Shown: piece after piece, positions 50,863 to 63,000 of the stretch
Layout: every line of letters begins with the position of its first letter
How positions within the stretch are numbered: position 1 is the stretch's first letter
Assembly (NCBI GenBank): GCA_004026145.2
Contig: CP034989.1
Location: 3,176,134 to 3,240,133, forward strand
Direction of reading: 5' to 3'
Length of the DNA stretch: 64,000 nt
From: Takifugu bimaculatus
Lineage: Eukaryota; Chordata; Actinopteri; Tetraodontiformes; Tetraodontidae
Notes under the pieces: model-generated
Databases searched by the model: none
Told to the model about the DNA's origin: nothing
What the model saw: only the letters and a program-made list of their open reading frames with translations
Translations under genes and position numbers: made by a program

Positions 50863-53161
50863 CAAAAAGTCCCTGACTTGCTTGAGTAACCATAGCAACT
50901 TTTCTCGCAGGTAACCAGGTAAAACGGGCTTCCGCTGGTCGCTGTCGTGGTTACCGTGAGAGTATAAGTATGAATAATTGACTCTGGAGCCTTTTGCTGG
51001 TCAGTTGCCTCAACCCTCAAACACACCAGAGGAGGACGGGATGGGAACGGGCTTAGAGCCCAGAGCCGCCTGTGATTGGCCCGTCGCTCAGAAGAAAAGA
51101 GGATTAGAGGGACCTCTCTGGTCCGTGCACGGGTGTCCCTTTGTCTGTCAGGTGTGCCCGAGCACAGGCCAGAGGAAGCCGCCCTCTCTGACTTTAAGTG
51201 TATTTTTAGTCCTGAAACGGTTGCGGGCGGAGTTAGGCGCGTGCTACGCCGCTAATCAGGATCAGCCCTGAGAGAAATGAAACATCGCCTTCAGGTGCGT
51301 CACTCCTGAGCCGCTAAACCTGATCACACACCGAGGGCAGGCACCGACCCTACAGGTAGGTTCCTCCTCCGGCTCTGCTTTATCTCCGCTGTTCAGCTAA
51401 AGTAGCTAATGTCCTGTTTTAGCGAACAGCGCCGACTTTGTTCCTGTCCGGATCGGCCGAGTATTCATCTTTAATGAAGACGGCGCCGGCGTTCTCCGGT
51501 GACGGGACTCCGGTTACAGGTTAGCGCTCGGCCAGTTCTGAAAGTTTAGGAGGAAATGTTAACCTGTAACGCTGGGAGTAGAAAGCAGGGCTCGAAGCGC
51601 TAGTCCTGCTGGGTGATTTAGGATGTTTTCTGCAGAATGCGAGCGCTGGGCGTTGAGCGACCGTGAACGGGACATTACAGTCGGAGTTAAATGTCTGTGC
51701 GGTACCTCCTGCTGCCAGCAGGGGCGCTACTCTGGGACAACCTGCGTTTACATCCGCTTTTGCCTTTTACTGGAAAATATTTCCCGTTTTGTTGGTTCCT
51801 GACAATATTGAGCGGAGGGTGAAGCTCGGTGTGGTCACATGACCTGTGAGGGCTTTGATGCTCTTTGGCCGTCTGTCTGTCCGTCCGTCTGAGCCTGTTG
51901 AGCCGGACTTGCTTGAGTTGGTGTGTTTACAGGACTGCGTGGGTGAGACGGAGGGGGCGGGGTGGGAGGAGGGGGCGTGCACGTGCGTGCTGCTTCCGGC
52001 GTCAGAAAGGCGATCAGGCCACGCTCCAGCAACCAACAGGGGAGGATGGAGGGGGGGGGCACCATCATTTATCACTGGAGGCGGGAGCAGAAAAAGAGGA
52101 GGGAGAGGGAGGCGTCCGACCCCATCGCCGCCGTATCCCTACGCATGTGCGCATATTTGTACGACGTGGTTTTTTTGTCTTTATTGACAAATTGAAAAAG
52201 AGACGATCATGTATTTGTAATCAAAGCAAAAGAAGACGTAAACTTGAATAAACATCGCTCAGATGGGGATTCTGGGGTGGGATTTGTACGACAATGATGC
52301 CATAGACTGTTTAAACTGACTTTTACTTTGAAATTTACATTTCTGTTTATGAGATCTTATATTATCATAATTATCCTGCATAAATTCTACAAATGGGTCA
52401 CTAACAGGAGGGACCAGGACTGAGAGAGGAAGCAGATCTATAGATAGATGAAAAATATGCTAATGTGCAGATTAAAAAGCCCGGGAGTCAAAAGGAAATG
52501 AAGAAAGTGACAACAGGAAGTGGATATTTCATCCTCTTATCTGTTATGGATCAATATTAGAGTCAGATTATTAATCTCTTCCTGGTTGAGCAGGTTAGCC
52601 GGACAGCTAAATTAGCTTCCTTAGACTGGAACGTCCCAGTTTCACTAATTTCACCAGTTTTGTAATGATTTTATGTCGATTTCAATTCTCTAAACTTCCA
52701 AAGTACCATCTGTGCGTAATTAGCTGCACGTGCACGGTTAGCTCAGCGGTTGGTCTTGCTGCTCTGTTTACTGGATAAAATGTTGCGTGAAGAATGAATT
52801 TGCCACAAAAATGATCAAAACGGCAACCTGCAAAAAAAGACCACCTTGAGAGGAAGCTAGCTTAGCATAAAGTTTAGCCTCCTCTCTGTTTTAGCCTCCT
52901 CCTAGATGTCTTTTACAGGGCGGTGAATTGAAACCGCTGACGTAAATATTATTATTCGATACAAACGGCACTGCTAACCCAGTTTCCTGCCTCCGCTCCG
53001 ACTCTGGTTCTGAGGGGCCTCTGATCCGTGCACATCCAGGACACATCTGCCTGAGAGCTCTGCTGCAAATGAGCACTCGCTGTCATGTTACGACACGTCG
53101 GTGTGATGTACAGCTGAGCCGACGCGCTTTAATATCCTGCTCGCTTGGATCTGAGGATGGG

Positions 53162-53163
<2 letters not shown>

Positions 53164-53195
<32 letters not shown>
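53164..53195. repeat. (GT)16 microsatellite
   Basis: Uninterrupted, about 1 kb before pclo exon 1. Confidence 0.93.
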
Positions 53196-53197
<2 letters not shown>

Positions 53198-53599
53198 TGC
53201 GCCTGATCCTTCTCTTATTTTTCACGCTTTTATACTAAAATAACTCCATCATCTGTGTCACAAAATCCCTTAAATGACCACCGTTTCCATAAACACTGAC
53301 TGGGAACGTCTACTGGGATGTGTTCTGGTCCAGTCTGGTCTTTAAACGATCTTTAGGCCCCTTAGCTTCGCGGCTAAAAGCTAATTGTCCTTACAACGTG
53401 GAGGTGTAAAAGCACCAGTTCGCTAGATCTGAATATATAAAATAATAACGATGCTGAATGTTTTTAACTCATTACATCAAGATTAAACACACTAAGCACA
53501 AACTTGTTCTTCCGGGAATCTCGTTTCCTCTGCGGCTCCGTCTCGACCATCTCGCCTCCTTCCGATCGCGTTAAGTCCCCTTTAAAGACATATTTTCCC

Positions 53600-54161
53600 C
53601 GCTGGTGTCTCCTGATCACCTGTCAGGGGCGGAACATGCGCAGGAGCGGCGAGAGGAGGCTGGAGGAGCCGCGTCAAGAGCCCCAGAGCCGCGGGGGAAG
53701 CACCGGAAACAGCCCGTCAGAGTAAAAGATGTCAATATCAATCCGGCTACTGGGATTAAACACGCTAAAATAGTGGGGAAAAGGGGAAAAATATGGATGT
53801 GTTTTAATAGGTTGATCCCAAATCGGAGCTGTGGGCTGCGCAACTTCATTGGATTATTCGATTAAAAGGGGATTTTATTGTGAAAAATCACCGGAAACTT
53901 ACTTCTGACCGTGCGCGAATGCGCATCCGAGACCCCCCTCACGGAAAACTGTGATAACAGTGGAGTAGAGCTGCGGAGATGCTCAGGAAAAAGCCAAGCA
54001 GAAAGGATGGGACCGGCAGGACAGGACGGCAGAATAAAATAATCCGACTTTAATAATCTGCGATGCTGCGACGCACCCAGGAGGTTCACCGCGCGCTTCG
54101 GACCTAAGGAGGCGGAGAGGACTCGCATTGATCCGCGCGCGGGGAACGGGAGGGGTCGATC
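53600..54161 (+). promoter_or_regulatory. probable pclo promoter/5' leader region
   Basis: CpG-rich stretch directly before the start codon with GGGGCGG (GC-box like, about 53626), NRF1-like ATGCGCA sites (about 53635 and 53919-53924) and no TATA box, as expected for a CpG-type neuronal promoter. Boundaries are approximate; no transcription start can be set. Confidence 0.3.
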
Positions 54162-54373
54162 ATGGGGAACGAAGCCAGCCTGGAAGGAGGCGAAGGGACG
54201 CCGTCGGGGCTGCCAGAGGGGCTGGCACCCGACGGGAAGGGCGGCTTCGTGCGGGTCCCCGAGGGGACTCCGGTGAACCTGAGCGAGCTCAGCGAGGAGC
54301 AGAGGAGGCATCTGGCCGCGGCGATGTCAAGGGCGCAAGGCAGGCAGCCCGGGGGCGCAGCGGCCGCACGAAG
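54162..54373 (+). CDS. pclo: pclo coding exon 1
   Basis: Codons 1-70 plus two bases: MGNEASLEGG, then LSELSEEQRRHLAAAMSRAQ. No GT donor of the right phase occurs before the in-frame TAA at 54390-54392. AAG|GCAGGG at 54374 is a GC-type donor whose phase fits exon 2 exactly, giving ...ARR|PSESDGQQ. The exon end therefore rests on phase and on a non-canonical donor. Confidence 0.8.
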
Positions 54374-57300
54374 GCAGGGAAATCATCCATAAATATACAT
54401 TTCATTTACGTTTTTTTCTTTAACATACCGACACAGACACGCGTGGATCTGTGACGTGAATTCGGACCAGTTCACACCCATTTTGTCAAACACCTCGCAG
54501 CCTGATCAAGACAGGCGCAAACGATGCATATTAATGCGCCGGCGAGGATCTAATCCCACTTCAAGTGGAATAATCCGGTGATTGTGTTGTTATTATCGCT
54601 GCTCTTTTTAAGGGATTGTTTGACGCCGCAGCTCGTCTGCGCGTGAGATCAGCGCGTAAAAGACACACCTCCAGCATTTGTGCGAAATTTCCGAAATGCC
54701 TGCTGGGTAAAAGGAAAAAAACAAATCAGTCGTGCCCGATGTTTGTTCCCTTTTCCTCCCTCTCTCCTTCCTCTACAGCTCCATCAACGATTTCATGAAA
54801 CCGTCGCTGAATGGTGGAGATGCGCGGCGGAAACGCCATCAGTGACAAAGTGTTTAGTTTCTGTTTTTCGTTTATTTTTAACCCTTTAAATCTGGATTAA
54901 TAAATCCGGAGAATCGCTGCTAATTAGATCCCAAATGGCAGCGCAGTTATTTTTATCTAGCGGATGGGGGGGGGGGGTGTTTTAATATTAACACGGCTAT
55001 AAATAGAACGCCAGTGTTAATGCCATCACTCCAGACTCCCTTCCTGCTGCTTTCTGGTGATTTTTAATGTAAAAATCGAGTTTTCCCACTTTTTTCTGGC
55101 TGGTCATTGAACGCCTCCTGCCGCTGTCCGAGGTGCTGAAACGCACCGCAGCGGGTTGGCTAAAGATGGGCAACGCAACGCAACGTAACGCAACGCAACG
55201 CAGCGACTTCCAATATCTGCCGTCCTCTTGAGTCATGCATCACTTGGTCTGCACTGTAGGATTAATCACGCGCTGCCTGGGAGTCAAACACTGAACGCAT
55301 CATCACTCAGTAACGCGTGTTAGCTCTTCCGGCGTTAACAAAGATGTCCACTCTTCCCCCCGCAGGGTGGGACTCCCCCCCCACCCTTATCTCTGTAATC
55401 TACGCTTCCAGTCATTTAGTGGTTTTCACTCCCCCTTCAGTTGTAACCGAGAGCCGCCAGCGACTCGTTCTCGGTTCAATGGCGTGTTGACAGTCCCTGA
55501 CCACGGTCTCTCGTTAGGATTTGCACAATAAAGCCATGCTCAAGTGAACTAGCGGAGTTGTATACGGTTGTACGCAGAGAGAAAATTAGCTGCTAGCAGT
55601 TAGCTTTGTTTGTTTGTTCAACAAACCTAAGCCTGTTTTTTTTTTTTCTGTTTTCAGACCATCGGAATCAGATGGTCAGCAGCGTCACCAGCAGATAGGA
55701 GCCTCGAGGGGCCAAACCGGTCTCAGTAAGAGCCGAACCGTAGACGCCTTCAACCAGGGTCCGCCTGGAAAGCCCACGCCGGGCCGAAGCCCCTCGTCCC
55801 TCAGCCTCTTCGAGTCCAGATTTCGGCAGGAGCCAAAAGACCCGGACGCTAAACCATCAGGCATGTTTGGCTCCAGCTTCTTCAGCGGTTCCAACCCGCT
55901 CAGTGCCGTGTCGTCCATGACCTCCTCTGTCTCCTCCTCCATCTCGTCTATGGGGGATTCTGTTACAATGCCGAAGTTGGGATTGTTTGGGGACGATGAG
56001 GAAGGAGATTCACCGGCACCACCGGAGTCCAAGCAGGGAGGAAAGCCACCAGGCAAAGTTCCTCAACAAGGGCAAAGTCCAAGAGGCCCCCAACAGGGAG
56101 GACCACAGAAACAGGGTCAAGGCTCCCCTGGACAGGGGCCAAAACCAGGACAAAGCCCCCATGGGCAGGGACCTAGGCAAGGACAAGGGCCGCCAGGTCA
56201 GGGTCCCAAATCAGCACAGGGATCTCCTGGGCATGGACCAAAGCAAGGTCAGGGTCCACCTGGGCAAGGACCCCCCTGGGCAGGGACCCAGGCAGGGCCC
56301 AGGACCCCATGGTCAAGGAAACGTATCATTACAGGGACCACCTGGGCAGGGCACCCAGGAAAGAAGGACCTTCTCAACAAGGACCTGGGAAGCCTGCACC
56401 AAAACAGCAGGGCCCACCAGGCCCAGGGGCTCATCCTGGGGAGACACCTAAGAGCGGAGGTCCTGGTCAGGGAGCGGTGAAGCCCGGAGGAGACGTCTGT
56501 CCACTGTGTAAGACCACCAAGCTCAACGTCGGCTCTAAAGACCCCCCTAACTACAACAGCTGCACTGAGTGCATGAACCAGGTCTGCAGCCTCTGTGGGT
56601 TCAGCCCCCCAGACTCAGCGGTAAGAACCCTTCCCCCTTTTCTTTCCCTTCCTGTAGACATCAAAACAAACTAGTAATTTTAGCTAGCCCGCCAGCAGTG
56701 TGTTGTAAGGCTGGTGGAAGAGAGAGAGGGGACATATGGACTCAGGGAGTGTAGCACAAGGTGACTGGTGTCAAGGTACCGGGCCAGGATGAGAGAACAC
56801 TCTCAGTGCCAGTGGGTCTTGATTACAGCTGACCATCTGGAATGGGATTTATTATGACACTGTGTTAGTTCTTCTTTATTTACCAATTATTTACTTTATT
56901 ACCAATTCATTATTTAGACCATAGGCACCATTAGACTAAAAATGGACACGACGTTCTGTTCAAGAAGGCTTTCACAATGGTGCCCCTTCAGCCACTGTCT
57001 GCCTTCAGTGGATCCCTGGGAGATCCCACAAAAACAAGAGTCGATGCTTCCAGATGATGAAATGCTAAATATTTAAAGAGCTAACAGTGACGAGGCCAAG
57101 ATTCTCTGAATAACTGTGTTTTCCTTTGGTCTGAACAGGGTAAAGAGTGGCTCTGCCTCAACTGCCAGATGCAGAGAGCGAATGGGAGCCATGGATCCCC
57201 CTGGACCCAAACCCAAACAAGGGTCAGCCCCACCCTCGCCACAGAGGCAGGCGTCTGGGAAACCTGAGAAGCTCCTGATCAAGCAGCAGAGCACCTCCGA

Positions 57301-60003
57301 TCAAGGTTTAACACCCCCAACCACACCGAGGCAGAAGTCGCCAGGTCTCAGCTCCCCTGGGCCCCTGTCCCCAAGCTCCTCAGTGGGAGGGTCTCCTAAA
57401 ATCGATCCCAAAACTGGGCGCCTCATTCAGCCAAAGGCCAGCCCCCAGCAGTCTCCGGCCAAAGCCAAACAGGAGTCCAGTTTCTTTGGGGGGTTCGGCG
57501 GGATCAGTCTGGGAGGCTTGACGGACTCAGCTAAACCTTCAGCGTCGGCTTCTCAAGCTGCTGATTCTGTTACTGGGAAAATCTTCGGTGGGTTTGGGGG
57601 TTTGAAGGAATCGCCCAAACCTCCGGCTGGTCCAAAGCAGGAGGAGTCAGTGGCCGGGAAGCTTTTCGGAGGTTTTTCAGGGTTGACGGAATCCTCCAAA
57701 CCCCCCGCTGCTGCTTCTCAGATGTTCAGTTTTGGATCCTCCCTCTTGAGTTCAGCCACTAATATTGTCACTGGGGAGGGAACCAATGCCGAGGACTCCC
57801 CTCCCGGGTCTCCCCCAGATTCCCCTGCCGACTCCGGACCAGGCTCGCCACCTGACTCCCCTTTCTCCCCGCCCGGATCCCCTCCTGATTCTGACTCCGC
57901 CCCTGACACGCCACCTGCCAAGTCCAAGAAACCCCCCAGGGCCATTTCCTTAGAGCAGGAAGATAAAACCTCGGCTCCCCCAGCTCCGAAGACCGGCGAA
58001 ACCTGCCCGCTCTGCCACGTAGAGCTGAATATGGGGACGCGGGATGCGCCCAACCACAGCCAGTGCACCGAGTGCAAGAGGAACGTCTGCAACCTGTGTG
58101 GATTTAACCCCACCCCCCATTTAGGAGAGGTAAGGGCCATTTTTAAACACACGCTAACATCTCCACACGGTCCAGCTCTGCTTCCGGCGCCCAGGCTGCC
58201 GCTTGATGCCGCAGAGACAATCTCGCGCGTTTGACCACAAAAGGACTGGAAGTGGTCGATTACGCTGGTGGAGAAGCCAGCGAACGAGACACAAACAAGG
58301 TGGTTTCGATGATATCGCATCACCCGAGAGCACTTCACACAATTGACTCTTGACTCTGAAGCCGAAACCCTCGGTGCAGCGTGCGGCGGCGTCAGGGTGA
58401 AGGGCCAGAGATGTTCCTCCCCCCCCACACACACACCACCAAGAACACCCCCGCTGTGTATTCTGACGTCACGGGTGTTTCTAGGTGTGTGAACAGATGG
58501 CGCTCTGCCGGTGTGGGATCGTATTGTTGAGAAACAGAGGCCAAAAATAGACACAACCCCCCCCCCAGCCCACCTAACGCTCCATCCATAGTCAAAATGA
58601 TTGGTCATGTGACTGGAGAGCTCGTGTTTTGCCCTCCACGTGCTAGCTTCTTTGCTAATCTGCTGTGTATTTCTGGCTAAGCCGGGAATGAGCTCTGCTC
58701 CGCCTCGTCTCTGAGGGGAACGCAGGATCCTCCCGGGGAGCCAGGTTCTGTTTCATAAAACGCAAGTCCGGTGGGGGGAAAAAGGCCGAGATGAGGAAGA
58801 GTAGTGATCATAAATAAGTGCGTTCCCGACCCCTGACCTTCCAAGATGGCCGCCGTTTCTAAACAAGAGGTTGCAGCTCTCCTCTTTTTGCAACTCTCTA
58901 TTTAATCCTAATCTGCGTAGGTTAGAGCTCCAAATCCCATTTGTTGACACAAACGTAGCTAAAATACTGATCCTTTCGGTTGATTTGGTCCTCCTCCTAC
59001 GCACCGTTCCTCTTGCCTGTGTCATCCGCGTGCGTGTGAGTCGTCTGCTTCCTGTTTAAAGGGCGGCCAGGTGTAATCCTCAAGTGTCTTTCCTCTCGCG
59101 TCTCCTTTTTTCCACCTTATTCTCGTCAGTTTCTCACATTCTGCTAATCGCTAGCTCAGACTCCTCGTCCTCTCACTAGCAGGAACTCTTACGTAAAGGC
59201 ACCAACACTGAGTGAATCACGGACTTCAGGCTAGGACAGGATGCTAGCCAAATTCCATATTAGCTAAAGGAACCACTGTATTTTGACTCACTCAGATTGT
59301 GTTTTTATCGATATTATCGCAGGTCCGCCTCCAGAGACGTTAGCTCCTCCATGATTGTAATGACAGGAGATTGAAGTTGAGGGTCAAAACGCTTTTTTAA
59401 ACTTCTTGCCATTTATGTCAGCTAATATTTGCTTCTGGTTGATTCAGCATCAAATCCTCGTGCATTAGCACGAAAAGCTAAAAACGCGTCCACCATGTTG
59501 TATTTCCTGTATCTTTATACCTCGCTGTTGTTCTGAAAACCCGTCTGCCCTCTAAACCCGACCCGGGCATTTATATATGTGCATGTACAGTAATGCTAAC
59601 AGCCCGGGGTCGGTTATTAGCATCCTCTCGCAGCAGCAACATCAAAACCTGGCTGAGGATGTTTTAAAAGCCGGTTTTGTCTCTCAGGTCACTGTGTTTC
59701 CGGCTCGTACAGTCCTGCTTCTTTTTCACTGACCCAGAAGGCGCGATGGTACCAAAGTAGTCCCAGCTGAAGATCCACAAAGGGGGAACAGGAGCTCCTG
59801 CAGGGCAGCTCTTTCTCTGGCCTCCTTTGTGCTCCATCCGTAACTTCTCCTTATTATTTGAAAGGGACCGTGGGCGACAACAGAGCGCCGGCGTCCCGCA
59901 GTCGCTGCGGAAGGCTCCGAATGGGTTTTATTTTTACACCGAGTTGATTCTTTTCTGAGTGCGGCGCTGTTTTATTTAATTTGCTTTCCCCTCAGTGCCC
60001 CAG

Positions 60004-60034
<31 letters not shown>

Positions 60035-63000
60035 ACATACAACACACACACACACACACAAAAACAGCAGATCTGCAGAACACTCACATTTGCTTCAACA
60101 CCTCCGCAGTCGTGTCCTTTTGCTCATTTGAAGAGAAAAGATCTCAGCGACCGCGGCTGAAAAACACACATAAAACACACACTAGCGCCACATTAGCCAC
60201 ATTAGCCTACTGCTCCATCCAGGTTGCTACTTGATACTTACTAGCCGCGGATGGCTAATCTATTATTTTTTAGGTGACTTAAAAACAGAAATGTATGGGG
60301 TTTTTTTTATCTGTGCAATCGTAAAGAAGTTGTCATGTAAGTAAGAATGAATGTATTGAAGCTGACTGGGAGAGGATGTGACAGCAGCTATGAGTGTTAG
60401 GCTACGCTGCCCATGGCGCTCCAGACTGTGACAACAGTTTTGTCCTTTGGCGCTCGTGACTCACGCCTCTGACTCACATCAGCAGCACCAACGTCCGGTG
60501 GAGTCGTGAGGGATTCTTGCGAGGCTGAAAGAATCGCTTTGATCTCCTTTGATCCTGTGTGGCGTGAAATGTGCAGGCAATCTCTGGAATGTTCCTTTGG
60601 GGGGGATCTGGTAATCCCACAACGGTGATAGCTTGAAAATGTTAACCGAGGACGCTAACCGCTAATCGCAAGCCTACCTCTGCAAGATGCTGCATGCGGG
60701 ATTTTGGGATTAAAGCAGGAATTTCCTGAATCAAAGCCCAGGTCATGACATGTGTCACCAGGACATTTGGAACGACTGCCTCGTTCCTGTCTTAAAGGAG
60801 CCGCTGATGCTGTGATGGGATGTAATCTGCTGCTTAGCAAACAGAGAAGGGCGGCAGCATTTAGACACTTAGCATCAGCATTAAAAGTGGGCTGAAATGG
60901 AGCCGGTAGAAAGGTCAGAGGATGATAAACATACAGGATTGTGTTATTTTTATGCTGCAACTAAAGCATCGGGCAACAACATAACAATAAAAATATTAAG
61001 ACTATTACCAGAAAACCACAGCGGAAATGGTAGCTAGCTGAGGTTAGCATGCTTGCTAACCTTTAAACAGAGGGACATAATTGGCGAACAAGGGTTTGTA
61101 CTTTTATTTCTGCCTGTTTTCTTGCACTCAACCCTTAAAAAAGACATCAAGAAACCTTGATGCATCGTTATCATACAGTGGACCGTGTTTTCTGCTGGTT
61201 GCCGTGGGTGATTTGTTAGCTGGGAGGAGATACACTGAAGCTGGATGAAAGCCTTCTGTGGCATCTGGTGGGAATATATTTAATTATTAATGACAGACCT
61301 ATAGATCCATCTTTATTTAATTAAAGGCTGAGAACATCCCGGCCTCCTCTCTCTCGTGGCGAAGCTGCCATCTAAAGACGAACGTCACATATGGAAATAG
61401 CGCTCCACATGCTAACAGGCTGGACGTCCGAGCACCAAATGATTCTTTTCCCCTCACCTTTTGTGAGCGTTTCCTGACCTCCCAACAATCGATTCTTAGA
61501 TTAATGGGCTGAAGGTGTTTAGCCGGATGTGCTGTTGAGTCACCTGGGATAAGATTAAGCTCCTTCACCTCTGCCGCCTCTTCCTTTCACCTCCTACGTC
61601 ATCTTCCTTTCCATCCTCCTATCATGTCTCAATGCTCATCACATGCCTGTTTACCGTGCAGCCTGCTCTTGACTCCTCCTGTGAGGGTCTATATTTAGCC
61701 CATGGAACCTTTGTGGAAGCCATTTTATTAATCACCAAGCTTCATTAGCTTCTAAAGAGACGCTTCACTCTTAGCTTTTAGCACCTAGCCGTGGTTTAAA
61801 GCCTTTCCTCACGTCCTTTGATGGAAGACGGAGGAAACAGACAACAAACATATATGACATATATGTCTAACACGTCCCCGCGGATCGTTGATGTGCAAAC
61901 CAGGCTTGTGAGCGCCGCTTTTGTGAATCATCCGTGTGGATGTGTAAGTGCGGGAGGCGAGTCATTTATTTAAAAGCTTGGCAGGAGGGAGGATTGTTAT
62001 GAAACAGTTCCATAAAAATACACCTGTCTTGTTGGATTTAATTGCAAGACACGTCTGCGGGGACGCCGATCCCTCCGGATTTACCGTCCGTGTTTTTATA
62101 AGCATTAGAAGGTAATTACGGAGAGATCTGACTCTAACTAATGACAACTGTCATTTACTGTTAATGCCGTCATTAGTTTTAGTCATGCTAGCGTGCTAGC
62201 GTTAACTTTAATGGATGGTTTCCAGCACTTGGATAACCAAGAAGGACAAAGAAAACAGCCAGAGGATGTTCTTGATGATGTCGTCGCCTTGCACTGAAAT
62301 CGTGCCGACCTGGACGGACGTGTCGGCTTCATCTCAGATGCTCTTTGATCTGTTCGTAGTGTCGTTGGAACAGCCGGGGCCGAGCCACCGTACACCTGAC
62401 GGAGCATTTTATTCTCTCCTGGTGTCAGCGCAGTTTAGACTAACCGATTAAAAATCTGGGCCCAGAGAACACACTCACCTTTAGTGAGCATAAAAAAAAC
62501 CCTGCACTCATAATCTCAGGAGATCCTCTGGAATCCGTGACGCAAAACATGGTGACTCACTACAAAACTCCCCTCTTCCTCCTCCTCCTCCTCCTCCTCT
62601 TCCTCCTCGTCTGCTTGGTTTAAGATTCAGGCTGCGTACCTGAATGGAAATGCCTGCTGGCACGTAGCAACGGTTATGTTGTATTCACAGCCGCAGGTTC
62701 TAACACGTGTGTGTTCTATTGTTCTTACGTTCACATGAACACAGGCTCATACGATCAGGGGCGGTGGACGTTAGCTTGGTGACATGATGCGACCCGACCC
62801 CTTCTGACATGCCTCTGTAAGGCCCTGTCCCATTACCATGAATTATACATGGGCCCGTCTCCACAGTCCCAAAAGCTTCGGCTAAAATAGAAGAAGAAAC
62901 GCTGTAGCTCCGTCACAGCGAAGCCGAGACTGCACATGAACAAATAGCTGGCATGTTTATGTCAGAGTAATGACAATTATCACCCTTATTTACCTTTTAT

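Larger units (their letters stand above)
49611..53599. other. sema3a-pclo intergenic spacer
   Basis: No gene recognised. Contains the forward CTCF-type motif, a weaker related motif near 51714 (CCAGCAGGGGCGC), the GCTTA repeat and a GT run. No trace of sema3e exons was seen. Confidence 0.65.

Noticed and set aside
52730..52790. tRNA-like D-arm string (GGTTAGCTCAGCGGTTGGTC)
   Set aside because: No T-arm GGTTCGA box or acceptor pairing follows within tRNA distance.
54162..55657. Bassoon as identity of the downstream gene
   Set aside because: GLSKSRTVDAF, NPLSAVSS and NCQTQRAMSGQLGD fit Piccolo; Bassoon has different sequence after zinc finger 2, and Piccolo is the known semaphorin-3A neighbour.
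56247..56332. Possible mini-intron (CAAG|GTCAGG to CATTACAG) to explain the pclo exon 2 frame change
   Set aside because: Its removal does not bring the downstream zinc finger into frame, and the removed stretch itself reads as normal repeat.
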